Assembly (NCBI GenBank): GCA_030149025.1
Contig: JASBSH010000086.1
Span: 1-6,870 of the forward strand
Length of the DNA stretch: 6,870 bases
From: Actinomycetales bacterium
Lineage (GTDB): Bacteria > Actinomycetota > Actinomycetes > Actinomycetales > BWSM-131
Direction: 5' to 3'
Both the position numbers and the translations under genes were made by a program. This document shows positions 1 through 6,050 of this stretch, piece after piece (positions within the stretch are counted from its first letter, which is position 1; each line of letters begins with the position of its first letter). Under the pieces are notes generated by a model. That model was not told where the DNA came from. It did not search any database and saw only the letters and a list, made by a program, of their open reading frames with translations.

Positions 1-1
1 G

Positions 2-1780
2 GCGTTCGCGCTCGTGGCGTTCCGGCTCGGTCTGTCCGCGCCGGGGGACCTGGCCTCGACGTGGAAGATCGATATGGGGACGGCGCCACGCCCGCAGCTG
101 CTTCTGCTCGCCGTGGTCGTCACCGCGGTGTTGCTCGCGATCCACCCTGGGCCTCGGGTCGCGCGGCGGCCATCTGCAGAAGTGCAAGATCACCACCTGG
201 GGGTTGGGCGGGGGGCGGGTCCGGTTGAACCGGAATTTCATGATCACCGCGTAGAGAGTGATCACCGCGGGGAGGGGTTGGTCGGGGCCGGGATCGCCAC
301 GGCAGCGGTTGCTGCACTGGCCGTGTCCGCGGCAGCTGCGTGGACGGACCGGCCATTGCCTCTCGTCTCCGCGGCGGCCGTGGCCCTTGCCGCAATCGTG
401 GCCGGGATCCTGGGCAGAGGACGGGACCGGCGGCGTGTGCCGGTGGAGATCGTTGCCGCCGGCGTCGCTGTGGTCACTCTCCTCGGGCTCGCGACCGGGA
501 CGGTCGAGACCGCCTGGCCGGTGCTCTTCGTCCTCGCGGGCGCGGCGGCCGTCACCGCGACGGCGCCGGGTCGCCGCTGGGCCGGCTGGATCGCCTTCGC
601 CCTCGCGACCGTCGCCCTCTGGCTACGGCTCTCAGCCGGGGGAGTGGGCCTCGTCGAGGCGTACATGCTCCCGCCGGCGCTCGTGCTGGCCGTGCTGGCG
701 GTGCTCGCCTGGCGCCGCCGCCGCCCTGCGCTCACTCCCACCGCGTTTGGCGCGTCGGCGCTCGCCGTCCTGCCGACAGCCGTGGCAGGGATCGACGGCC
801 CGCAGTGGCGGCCGATCGCGGTGCTCGTCGCGTCGGCCGTCCTCGTGCTCGCCGTCGTCGCGCTCGTGGAGACCACGGACCCCGACGCCCCCAACCACCA
901 CGCCCGCGAGCGCGACCTCGCCCGCCTGCTCCTGCCCGCCGCCGCGATCGCGACGCTGATCGGCCCGACCCTGCGAGCGCTGGTGGAGGCGTCCAGCACG
1001 ATCGCCGGTGCGGTCAACCCGGCCGTGCCCGAGACGTGGGCCGTCCCGGCGGCGCTTGTCCTGGCCGTGGCCGCGGTCCCGGCCACGCACCTGGTGCCCA
1101 CCGAGGCGACCAGGCACTGGCTGGGCGTGCCCGCGGTGCTGGCTCTCGTCGTCCCCGTGCTGCTCGTGGCGAGCACCCCGGGACGCGAGCTCGCCCGCAT
1201 CCTGGGCCTGGTCGTCGTCCTCGGGGCAGTGGCCGTCGCCGCCACCATCCACCGCACCCCGCCGCTCGGCGCGCCGCTGCGCTACCTCGCGCTCGGGCTC
1301 GGCGCCGTCACCGCGCTCGCGGGCGTGCAGCGGGACACCGCCGGGCCGGTCGAGCTCGTCACCGTGCCGTGCGCTGCCACGGTCCTGGCGATCGGGGTGC
1401 TCGAGATGCGGCGCAGCCCGCGCCTCGGCTCGTGGCCGTGGGTGGGCACGGGTGCGGTGGTGCTGCTGGTCCCGAGCCTGCTGGCGTCGATGGCCGATTC
1501 GCACCCGGCGCGTGTGGCCGCCCTCGCCCTCGCCGCGACCGCCACCCTGGTCGTCGGTGCCGCGCTGCGCTGGCAGGCGCCGCTCATCATCGGCGCGGTC
1601 GTGCTGGTCGTGCATGGCATCGTGCAGCTCGCCCCCTGGATCGCCCTCGCGTACTCGACGGTCCCGCGCTGGGTCAGCCTCGGTCTCGCCGGCGCGGTGC
1701 TGCTGGCCCTCGGTGCCCGGTACGAGCAACGCCTGAGGAACGTGCGATCCGTCAGGCACCGGGTCGCGGCCATGCGCTGA
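2..1780 (+). CDS. SCO7613-type polytopic membrane protein, 5'-partial
   Basis: This is the 3' part of a long integral membrane protein; the open frame already runs at the left edge, so the true start lies upstream. The GTG at 14 is only the first in-frame start-like codon visible. The product is a long run of Ala/Val/Leu-rich hydrophobic segments separated by short Arg-rich loops, roughly a dozen or more membrane spans. It ends in a last span followed by a basic tail (RYEQRLRNVRSVR, then VAAMR). That ending is typical of actinobacterial membrane proteins annotated with an SCO7613 C-terminal domain, whose biochemical role is not known. One block is out of character: counting from the GTG at 14, residues about 45-88 are hydrophilic and rich in His, Glu, Asp and Arg, between two otherwise adjacent membrane segments. 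It coincides with repeat-like DNA (151-270). The coding call is secure; the family name rests on the C-terminal pattern and remembered homologues. Confidence 0.85.
   Translation, partial: AFALVAFRLGLSAPGDLASTWKIDMGTAPRPQLLLLAVVVTAVLLAIHPGPRVARRPSAEVQDHHLGVGRGAGPVEPEFHDHRVESDHRGEGLVGAGIATAAVAALAVSAAAAWTDRPLPLVSAAAVALAAIVAGILGRGRDRRRVPVEIVAAGVAVVTLLGLATGTVETAWPVLFVLAGAAAVTATAPGRRWAGWIAFALATVALWLRLSAGGVGLVEAYMLPPALVLAVLAVLAWRRRRPALTPTAFGASALAVLPTAVAGIDGPQWRPIAVLVASAVLVLAVVALVETTDPDAPNHHARERDLARLLLPAAAIATLIGPTLRALVEASSTIAGAVNPAVPETWAVPAALVLAVAAVPATHLVPTEATRHWLGVPAVLALVVPVLLVASTPGRELARILGLVVVLGAVAVAATIHRTPPLGAPLRYLALGLGAVTALAGVQRDTAGPVELVTVPCAATVLAIGVLEMRRSPRLGSWPWVGTGAVVLLVPSLLASMADSHPARVAALALAATATLVVGAALRWQAPLIIGAVVLVVHGIVQLAPWIALAYSTVPRWVSLGLAGAVLLALGARYEQRLRNVRSVRHRVAAMR
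151..270. repeat. Repeat-derived block inside the membrane protein gene
   Basis: This stretch does not look like the surrounding membrane-protein coding sequence. It holds three copies of GATCACC (188, 242, 260); the last two sit in the 11-base direct repeat TGATCACCGCG (241-251 and 259-269, period 18). It also contains a G-run region (199-217) and the short palindrome CCGGTT-G-AACCGG (221-233). The reverse complement of 188-206 matches 5594-5612 at 18 of 19 bases, and the reverse complement of 219-248 is a gapped match to 5606-5640. The frame stays open across the block but encodes a hydrophilic peptide. The outer limits are estimates, since no target-site duplication is evident. The likely explanation is a dispersed intergenic-type repeat that has entered a coding sequence in frame. 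Confidence 0.5.
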
Positions 1781-1797
1781 GCCGTACGGTCATCACC

Positions 1798-2994
1798 GTG
1801 CACGACTTCGTGGTGGTCGGCGGCGGCATCGTCGGCGTGGCGACTGCCCGGGAGCTGCTGACCCGGCGGCCGGACGCCGACCTCGTGCTGCTCGAGAAGG
1901 AGCCCGAGCTGGCCCGCCACCAGACCGGGCACAACAGCGGGGTCACCCACGCCGGCATCTACTACGCGCCGGGCAGCCTGAAGGCGAGGCTGTGCCGCGC
2001 CGGCGAGCGCGCGACGAAGGAGTACTGCACGCGCAAGGGCATCCCGTTCCAGGTGCCGGGCAAGCTCGTGGTCGCCACGACACCGGCCGAGGTCGGGCGG
2101 CTGGGCGCGTTGGCGTCCCGGGCGGCGGCCAACGGGGTCGACACCGAGTTCGTGGACGGCGACAGCTTGCGAGAGCTGGAACCTGCGGTCCGCGGGCTCA
2201 CGGCGGTGCTGGTGCGGCAGACGGGTCTCGTCGACTACGGGCGGATCACGCGTTGCCTGGCGGACGACGTGACCGCGGCCGGCGGCAAGGTGGAGGTCGG
2301 CGTCGAGGTCGACGCGATCACCGAGGACACCGACGGCGTGACCGTTCGCGCGGGCGAGAGCAGTTGGCGGGCAAGGCAAGTCGTCGTCTGTGCGGGACTG
2401 CAGGCGGATCGGCTGGCTCGGTTGGCCGGACTGCGGACGAGTTTCCGCATCGTTCCGTTCCGGGGCGAGTACTACCGGCTGCCCGACTCCCGTGCCGGCA
2501 TGGTCAAGCACATGATCTACCCGGTGCCGGACCCGGCCCTGCCGTTCCTCGGCGTGCACCTGACCCCGACGATCGACGGCGGTCTGACGGTCGGCCCGAA
2601 CGCTGTTCTTGGCATGTCACGCGAGGGGTACCGCAAAGGGGCGTTCACGCTGCGGGACGTCGCCGACTACGCCGCGTTCCCCGGCATGTGGGCAGTGGCG
2701 CGACAGAACGTCCGCAACGGGCTGGCTGAGCTGCGCGACTCGTGGTCCCGCCGCGGCTATCTCGCGCGGTGCCGCCGGTACGCCCCGGGTCTCACGCTGA
2801 GCGACCTGGGGGAGCAGCGCGCGGGGATCCGCGCCCAGGCGGTGACGCGTGACGGGAGGCTCGTCCACGACTTCCTGTTCGAGTCCACCGACCGCACGCT
2901 CCACGTGTGCAACGCCCCGTCGCCCGCTGCGACGTCGGCGCTGCCCATCGCCGCGATGATCGCGGACCGGACGCTCACTGCGGAGCGGGCGTGA
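1798..2994 (+). CDS. lhgO: L-2-hydroxyglutarate oxidase (FAD-dependent)
   Basis: The product is a 398-residue FAD-dependent oxidoreductase of the DAO superfamily that oxidises L-2-hydroxyglutarate to 2-oxoglutarate. This is a metabolite-repair or lysine/glutarate-catabolism role, with electrons usually passed to the respiratory chain. The N-terminus has the Rossmann motif GGGIVG (8-13) and an acidic residue ending the second strand (LLE, Glu33). The family hallmark HQTGHNSGVTHAGIYY lies at 41-56, followed by PGSLKA. Near the C-terminus are RAGIRAQ and NAPSPAATSALPIA (372-385), which closes the FAD site in LhgO/YgaF proteins. The length is normal for the family. The GTG at 1798 is chosen because it directly precedes the Rossmann strand and is the first start codon in this frame after the upstream gene's stop. 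There is no clear Shine-Dalgarno sequence. It lies 17 bases after the membrane protein gene, so co-transcription is likely. The frame stays open far upstream only as a GC-rich shadow. Confidence 0.93.
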   Translation: MHDFVVVGGGIVGVATARELLTRRPDADLVLLEKEPELARHQTGHNSGVTHAGIYYAPGSLKARLCRAGERATKEYCTRKGIPFQVPGKLVVATTPAEVGRLGALASRAAANGVDTEFVDGDSLRELEPAVRGLTAVLVRQTGLVDYGRITRCLADDVTAAGGKVEVGVEVDAITEDTDGVTVRAGESSWRARQVVVCAGLQADRLARLAGLRTSFRIVPFRGEYYRLPDSRAGMVKHMIYPVPDPALPFLGVHLTPTIDGGLTVGPNAVLGMSREGYRKGAFTLRDVADYAAFPGMWAVARQNVRNGLAELRDSWSRRGYLARCRRYAPGLTLSDLGEQRAGIRAQAVTRDGRLVHDFLFESTDRTLHVCNAPSPAATSALPIAAMIADRTLTAERA

Positions 2995-3520
2995 CGCCGT
3001 CCAGGAGGTGGTCGTCCCGGGGGTCGTCGGCCGAGCGGTCCGCGGCCTCGATGCCTGTCGCGAGCTCGGTGAAGACCCAGGTGCGGTAGGCGAAGAACCG
3101 GAACGCCGTGCCGAGCCCGAGTCCGACGACGTTCGCAGAGATGTTGTCCGCCAAAGGACTTCGCAGGTTCAGCACGTAGTAGGAGAAGGCCAGAGCCCCC
3201 AGGCTGATGCCGAGACCGATGCCGTTCATGACGACGAACATGAACAGCTCGCGGCGGGCCGAGGCGCGGCGGCGGTGGCGGAACGTCCAGTAGCGGTTGC
3301 CGAGCCAGGCGACGAGGGTCGCCACGATGGTGGAGACGACCTTCGCGGTGAGCGGCTTGTCCTCGAGCAGGCGGGGGCCGGCGAAACGGAGTGCGTTGAA
3401 GACCCCGACGTCGACGACGTACGCGACCGCGCCGACGACCCCGAACTTGACCATCTCGCGGACGACGACCTGCAGCGCCCCGCGAAGCCGGTCCAGTGCT
3501 AGGACGACCAGCCCTGCCAA
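2975..3520 (-). CDS. GtrA-family membrane protein
   Basis: The product is a 181-residue GtrA-like protein. The family has four membrane helices and is linked to cell-surface polysaccharide assembly, often in transfer or recruitment of polyprenyl-phosphate-linked sugars. The helices fall at about 24-46, 57-80, 92-117 and 124-150. The two repeat-like signatures are visible: NRYWTF (75-80) closes helix 2, and FRFFAYRTWVF (140-150) closes helix 4. A hydrophilic acidic tail of about 30 residues follows. The start is uncertain: TTG at 3520 is the only upstream start codon in frame, has no Shine-Dalgarno sequence, but gives the usual short amphipathic N-terminus. The alternative is ATG at 3454 (Met23). 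The gene lies 13 bases downstream of the small membrane protein gene and is probably co-transcribed with it. Its last 20 bases overlap the convergent lhgO 3' end. A gtrA-like gene divergent from purK is also found in mycobacteria, so the position is ancestral. Confidence 0.9.
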   Translation of the reverse strand: MAGLVVLALDRLRGALQVVVREMVKFGVVGAVAYVVDVGVFNALRFAGPRLLEDKPLTAKVVSTIVATLVAWLGNRYWTFRHRRRASARRELFMFVVMNGIGLGISLGALAFSYYVLNLRSPLADNISANVVGLGLGTAFRFFAYRTWVFTELATGIEAADRSADDPRDDHLLDGVTPAPQ

Positions 3521-3533
3521 CGGGTGCCGGCTG

Positions 3534-3689
3534 TCACGAACCGGTGTCGGGGGACTTGCCGCCGCTGTCGGCCTGCCGGTGGCGCCCCGTGGACTTTATC
3601 CCGCGCCAACGAGTCGGGTCCTCGTCCATCCGCATGACGAATACGAGCGCACCGATTACGGCGACGAGGACCGCGGTGGCTGCCAGCAT
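3534..3689 (-). CDS. Small single-span membrane protein (51 aa)
   Basis: This short reading frame starts with ATG at 3689-3687 and encodes 51 residues. An N-terminal hydrophobic helix (MLAATAVLVAVIGALVFVMR, residues 1-20) is followed by an acidic turn (MDEDPTRW) and a hydrophilic basic/serine tail ending PDTGS. The best support is a strong ribosome binding site, AGGGA at 3700-3696, six bases before the ATG, which is rare in this window. Most third codon positions are G or C. The stop lies 13 bases before the gtrA start, so the two probably form a minus-strand operon divergent from purK. No function is recognised. The N-in helix with a cytosolic tail, or the reverse, would suit a small regulatory or scaffold subunit of the neighbouring GtrA protein, but that is inference only. 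Confidence 0.72.
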   Translation of the reverse strand: MLAATAVLVAVIGALVFVMRMDEDPTRWRGIKSTGRHRQADSGGKSPDTGS

Positions 3690-3695
3690 TTCGTA

Positions 3696-3700
3696 TCCCT
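3696..3700 (-). promoter_or_regulatory. Ribosome binding site for the 51-aa membrane protein
   Basis: Read on the minus strand the bases are GGAAGTAGGGA followed by TACGAA and ATG. The AGGGA core is complementary to the 16S rRNA 3' end at optimal spacing. It decides the start of the small gene and is the clearest Shine-Dalgarno sequence in the window. Confidence 0.7.
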
Positions 3701-3737
3701 ACTTCCTTGTGACCGACCACCACTATCGACCCGATCG

Positions 3738-3770
3738 GTGCGAACCGCACTTTCGGCGCGCCGCTAGCCT
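3738..3770 (+). promoter_or_regulatory. Divergent promoter region: purK -10 box and 13-bp palindrome
   Basis: TAGCCT at 3765-3770 fits the actinobacterial -10 pattern TAnnnT. It ends eight bases before the GTG at 3779, so transcription would begin on or beside the start codon, giving a leaderless purK mRNA; no Shine-Dalgarno sequence is present. The -35 region is weak. Just upstream is the perfect inverted repeat GTGCG-AAC-CGCAC (3738-3750), which lies between purK and the divergent minus-strand pair and could bind a regulator of either. This is prediction from sequence pattern only. Confidence 0.4.
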
Positions 3771-3778
3771 TGCCGTTC

Positions 3779-5020
3779 GTGTCCAAGTCTTCACAATCGC
3801 CGGCGGGGTTCCCGGTGCTCGCCGTTGTGGGCGGTGGGCAGCTGGCGCGCATGATGCAACAGGCTGCGATCCCGCTCGGGGTGCAGCTGAGGTTGCTGAC
3901 CGTGGACCCTGACGACAGTGCCGCTCAGGTCATCCCCGACTCTACCGTGGGCCAGCACACCGATTTGTCCGCCTTGCGTGATCTCGTGTCGGGCGCGCTC
4001 GCTGTGACGTTCGACCATGAGCACGTGCCGACCGTGCACCTGCGGGCGCTGGAGGCCGATGGCGTCGCGGTGCGTCCCGGGGCCGACGCGTTGGTGCACG
4101 CGCAGGACAAGCTGGTGATGCGTAAACGGCTCGCCGACCTGGGCGTGCCGTGCCCGCGCTGGGCCGAGGTGCATTCGGTCTCCGACTTCCAAGCCTTCGG
4201 TGACGAGGTCGGCTGGCCGGTCGTGCTGAAGACCCCGCGCGGCGGTTACGACGGCAAGGGCGTGCGGGTGGTTTCGTCGGCCGAGCAGGCCGCGGACTGG
4301 TTCGACCGGGCTGCGGGCGGGCCGTTGCTGGCCGAGGAGCGGGTGGACTTCCGCCGCGAGCTGGCCGTGCTGGTGGCCCGGTCGCCGTCCGGCCAGGCGG
4401 CGTCGTGGCCGGTGGTGGAGACGGTTCAGACGGACGGCATCTGCACCGAGGTCATCGCTCCCGCTCCGGACCTGGACGACGACACGGCGGTCCGGGCGAC
4501 CGAGGGCGCCTTGCGTATCGCCCGGGAGCTCGGGGTCGTCGGCGTGATGGCGGTGGAGGCTTTCGAGACCGGCGACGGGCGGGTGCTGGTGAACGAGCTG
4601 GCGATGCGTCCGCACAACTCGGGGCACTGGACCATCGACGGCTCGGTGACGAGCCAGTTCGAGCAGCACCTGCGGGCCGTGCTGGACCTGCCGCTCGGCG
4701 ACACCCGCCCCCGCGCTCGCTGGACGGTGATGGCGAACGTGCTCGGCGGCAAGTACGAGGACCTGTACCGGTCCTACCTGCACGTGATGGCGCATGACCC
4801 GGGCGTGAAGGTGCACCTGTACGGCAAGACCGTCCGGCCGGGCCGCAAGGTCGGGCACGTCAACGTCTACGGCGATGACCTTGCCTCGCTACGGGAGCGG
4901 GCCAGGCACGCCGCCGACTTCATCCAGGGAGTGATCGACGAGTTAGCATGGGCACGGCCGGAGCCGGTGGCGGTGGCGGTGGCGCGGCGTCGGGTCAGCA
5001 GCCGCTGGTGGGCGTGGTGA
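3779..5020 (+). CDS. purK: 5-(carboxyamino)imidazole ribonucleotide synthase
   Basis: This ATP-grasp enzyme of de novo purine synthesis carboxylates aminoimidazole ribonucleotide with ATP and bicarbonate to give N5-CAIR, the substrate of PurE encoded next door. From GTG 3779 it has 413 residues. The N-terminal nucleotide-fold motif is GGGQLARMM (18-26). The ATP-grasp lysine is in VLKTPRGGYDGKG (Lys151 and the glycine-rich loop to 161). The metal/phosphate segment NELAMRPHNSGHWT is at 272-285, and the C-terminal PurK domain follows (VMANVLGG to GKVGHVNV-type sequence). GTG 3779 is preferred because a -10-like TAGCCT ends eight bases before it; the in-frame TTG at 3770 is an alternative. The C-terminus is odd. 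After VIDE (about 389) the frame continues for some 25 Trp/Arg/Val-rich residues that overlap the first 73 bases of purE and do not resemble PurK. A TAG sits one base out of frame at 4944-4946, just before the purE ATG. Confidence 0.95.
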   Translation: MSKSSQSPAGFPVLAVVGGGQLARMMQQAAIPLGVQLRLLTVDPDDSAAQVIPDSTVGQHTDLSALRDLVSGALAVTFDHEHVPTVHLRALEADGVAVRPGADALVHAQDKLVMRKRLADLGVPCPRWAEVHSVSDFQAFGDEVGWPVVLKTPRGGYDGKGVRVVSSAEQAADWFDRAAGGPLLAEERVDFRRELAVLVARSPSGQAASWPVVETVQTDGICTEVIAPAPDLDDDTAVRATEGALRIARELGVVGVMAVEAFETGDGRVLVNELAMRPHNSGHWTIDGSVTSQFEQHLRAVLDLPLGDTRPRARWTVMANVLGGKYEDLYRSYLHVMAHDPGVKVHLYGKTVRPGRKVGHVNVYGDDLASLRERARHAADFIQGVIDELAWARPEPVAVAVARRRVSSRWWAW

Positions 5021-5514
5021 TGGGGTCGGACTCCGACTGGCCGGTGATGCAGGCGGCCTCCGAGGCGCTGAACGAGTTCGGCATCGCCCACGAGGTCGAC
5101 GTGGTGTCCGCGCACCGGATGCCGGCCGACATGATCGCTTACGGGCAGGAGGCGGCCGGGCGGGGTTTGCGGGTGCTCATCGCCGGCGCCGGCGGAGCGG
5201 CGCACCTGCCCGGGATGCTCGCGTCGGTCACCCCGCTGCCGGTGATCGGGGTGCCGGTGCCGCTGAAGCACCTCGACGGGATGGACTCGTTGCTCTCTAT
5301 CGTGCAGATGCCCGCAGGTGTGCCGGTCGCGACCGTTTCGGTCGGCGGCGCGCGCAACGCCGGTCTGCTCGCGGTGAGGATCCTTGCCGCCGGGTCCGGT
5401 CCGGAGGCGGAGACGCTGCGCACCGCCATACGGGTCTTCCAGGAGGACCTGCGCACCGCCGCGATGCGCAAGGGCGACTCCCTGCGCCGCACCTGGGGTG
5501 ACCGTCAGGTCTGA
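4948..5514 (+). CDS. purE: N5-carboxyaminoimidazole ribonucleotide mutase
   Basis: This class I PurE of 188 residues converts N5-CAIR, made by PurK, into CAIR. Signature elements are GSDSDW (26-31), SAHRMP (54-59) with the catalytic-region His56, GAGGAAHLPGM (80-90), PVIGVPV (97-103) and QMPAGVPVATV (119-129). The core begins at PLVGVVM (19-25), preceded by an unusual Gly/Ala-rich leader (residues 2-18) partly encoded by three exact GGTGGC repeats (4966-4983). ATG 4948 is the first start in frame. An AGGGAG at 4926-4931 is too far away (16 bases) to be a normal ribosome binding site, so translation is probably coupled to purK. Starting at Met25 (5020) would delete the first strand and is rejected. 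The gene overlaps the purK frame by 73 bases and forms an operon with it. Confidence 0.95.
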   Translation: MGTAGAGGGGGGAASGQQPLVGVVMGSDSDWPVMQAASEALNEFGIAHEVDVVSAHRMPADMIAYGQEAAGRGLRVLIAGAGGAAHLPGMLASVTPLPVIGVPVPLKHLDGMDSLLSIVQMPAGVPVATVSVGGARNAGLLAVRILAAGSGPEAETLRTAIRVFQEDLRTAAMRKGDSLRRTWGDRQV

Positions 5515-5538
5515 AAACCACCCCCGCCCCCCGCAGAA

Positions 5539-5587
5539 TGGTCGCTTCGCGCGTGGACACGCGGGCGTGTCTCCCGCGAAGTGACCA
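5539..5587 (+). terminator. Composite hairpin after purE
   Basis: The outer stem pairs TGGTCGCTTCGCG (5539-5551) with CGCGAAGTGACCA (5575-5587): 13 base pairs, one of them G-U. Inside it GACACG (5556-5561) pairs with CGTGTC (5566-5571) around a CGGG loop. The structure starts 24 bases after the purE stop, where a transcript end is expected. There is no U tract, as is common in actinobacterial terminators. It could equally be a palindromic intergenic repeat or an RNA processing signal. Confidence 0.55.
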
Positions 5588-5593
5588 GTCATG

Positions 5594-5640
5594 CAACCCC
5601 CTGGTGGTGATCACGAAAAACCGGTTCAGGTTCAGCCGGA
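5594..5640. repeat. Dispersed repeat fragment, matches the 151-270 block
   Basis: Bases 5594-5612 (CAACCCCCTGGTGGTGATC) equal the reverse complement of 188-206 except at one position. The following 5606-5640 resembles the reverse complement of 219-248, sharing GGTGATCA, GAAA, CCGGTTCA and CCGGAC, with a six-base insertion here. The two loci therefore carry related elements in opposite orientation. Here the element is intergenic, directly after the purE hairpin. Confidence 0.5.
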
Positions 5641-5694
5641 CGCGCGCGTTCCGGCGTGTCACTGGCCCCGTGGGGGTGGTGTGTGCGGGCCACA

Positions 5695-5736
5695 CTCACA
5701 CCGTGAGAGCTTCTCGCCCGTTTCCTCACAGCGTGA
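5695..5736. promoter_or_regulatory. Two tandem palindromic sites upstream of the RHH antitoxin
   Basis: TCACACCGTGA (5696-5706) and TCACAGCGTGA (5726-5736) differ at one of eleven bases, are each inverted repeats (TCAC-N3-GTGA), and begin exactly 30 bases apart, about three helical turns. The first extends to 13 bases as CTCAC-ACC-GTGAG. Such spacing would place two dimers on the same DNA face. They lie 72-112 bases before the antitoxin ATG. The binding protein is unknown: RHH antitoxins bind their own upstream DNA, but another regulator is possible. Confidence 0.4.
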
Positions 5737-5771
5737 CAACCTCGCTCCAACACACAGAGCTGGCCACCCGC

Positions 5772-5801
5772 TTGCTCCAGTCCCGCCGGTGACGCGACAG
5801 T
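5772..5801 (+). promoter_or_regulatory. Putative promoter of the RHH antitoxin
   Basis: TTGCTC (5772-5777) and GACAGT (5796-5801) are spaced 18 bases apart, and the -10-like box ends six bases before the ATG at 5808. There is no Shine-Dalgarno sequence, so a leaderless transcript is expected. The -10 box deviates from TAnnnT at its first base. The rest of 5641-5771 shows no other gene; it holds only short GTGTG/CACAC inverted repeats and the tandem sites. Confidence 0.35.
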
Positions 5802-5807
5802 GGCGCA

Positions 5808-6038
5808 ATGGCGACCCTGCAGATCAAGGACGTCCCCGATGAGGTGCTCGAAGTGATGCGCCGACGGGCTGCGACCGTTCATAAGTCCCTCGAGGAGTAC
5901 CTCCGATCCCGCCTGATCGAGGAAGCGAGTCGACCTACCCTGGCCGAGGTGGTCGAGCGCTCAGCAGAACGGTCCGTGGGCGCAATACCGATCGAGGTCG
6001 CCGTAGAGGAGCTGCGGCAGGACCGTGCTCGTCACTAA
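5808..6038 (+). CDS. RHH-type antitoxin (FitA/VapB-like), toxin partner missing
   Basis: The product is a 76-residue antitoxin of the ribbon-helix-helix superfamily. The N-terminal beta strand ATLQIKDVP and the helices DEVLEVMRRRAATVHKSLEEYL (9 to about 30) form the DNA-binding dimer. The tail (PTLAEVVERS, then IEVAVEELRQDRARH) is the toxin-neutralising segment typical of VapB/FitA partners of PIN toxins. Proteins of this type are normally followed by an overlapping vapC beginning with a short strand of the type (M/V)-I/L-V-V-D-A-S. Here the overlapping GTG at 6025 reads V-L-V-T and then diverges, so the partner appears deleted. The next intact genes are a Phd-like antitoxin and a PIN toxin. 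It may be an orphan antitoxin, or may cross-regulate the following module. Family assignment is firm; specificity is unknown. Confidence 0.85.
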   Translation: MATLQIKDVPDEVLEVMRRRAATVHKSLEEYLRSRLIEEASRPTLAEVVERSAERSVGAIPIEVAVEELRQDRARH

Positions 6039-6050
6039 CCCAGCCGAACG

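Noticed and set aside
188..269. Possible CRISPR array from the repeated GATCACC
   Set aside because: The repeats are only 7-11 bases, with unequal spacing and no spacer-like unique segments of regular length.
262..1257. 331-residue minus-strand frame
   Set aside because: Ser/Thr/Ala/Arg-rich with no domain pattern, fully antisense to the membrane protein gene.
340..1797. Long open frame in the lhgO phase upstream of its start
   Set aside because: The predicted peptide is Arg/Gly/Ala/Pro-rich low-complexity sequence, while the overlapping frame encodes coherent membrane helices. It is a GC-rich shadow.
3008..3502. 164-residue plus-strand frame
   Set aside because: It is antisense to the clear GtrA gene, and its Asp/Glu/Arg-rich composition is an artefact of the opposite strand.
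3499..3852. 117-residue minus-strand frame covering the gtrA-purK gap
   Set aside because: It crosses the purK start and the divergent promoter. The 51-residue frame in another phase has the ribosome binding site and a real helix.
4966..4983. Three GGTGGC repeats as a phase-variation tract
   Set aside because: The unit is six bases, so slippage keeps the frame and only lengthens a glycine leader; no switching is expected.
5018..5022. TGATG stop-start overlap as the purE start
   Set aside because: Starting at this ATG would remove the first beta strand (PLVGVV), leaving an incomplete PurE fold.
5538..5842. Open frames of 84 and 83 residues across the purE-antitoxin gap
   Set aside because: They run over the hairpin, the repeat fragment and the palindromes, have no ribosome binding site, and show no protein-like pattern.
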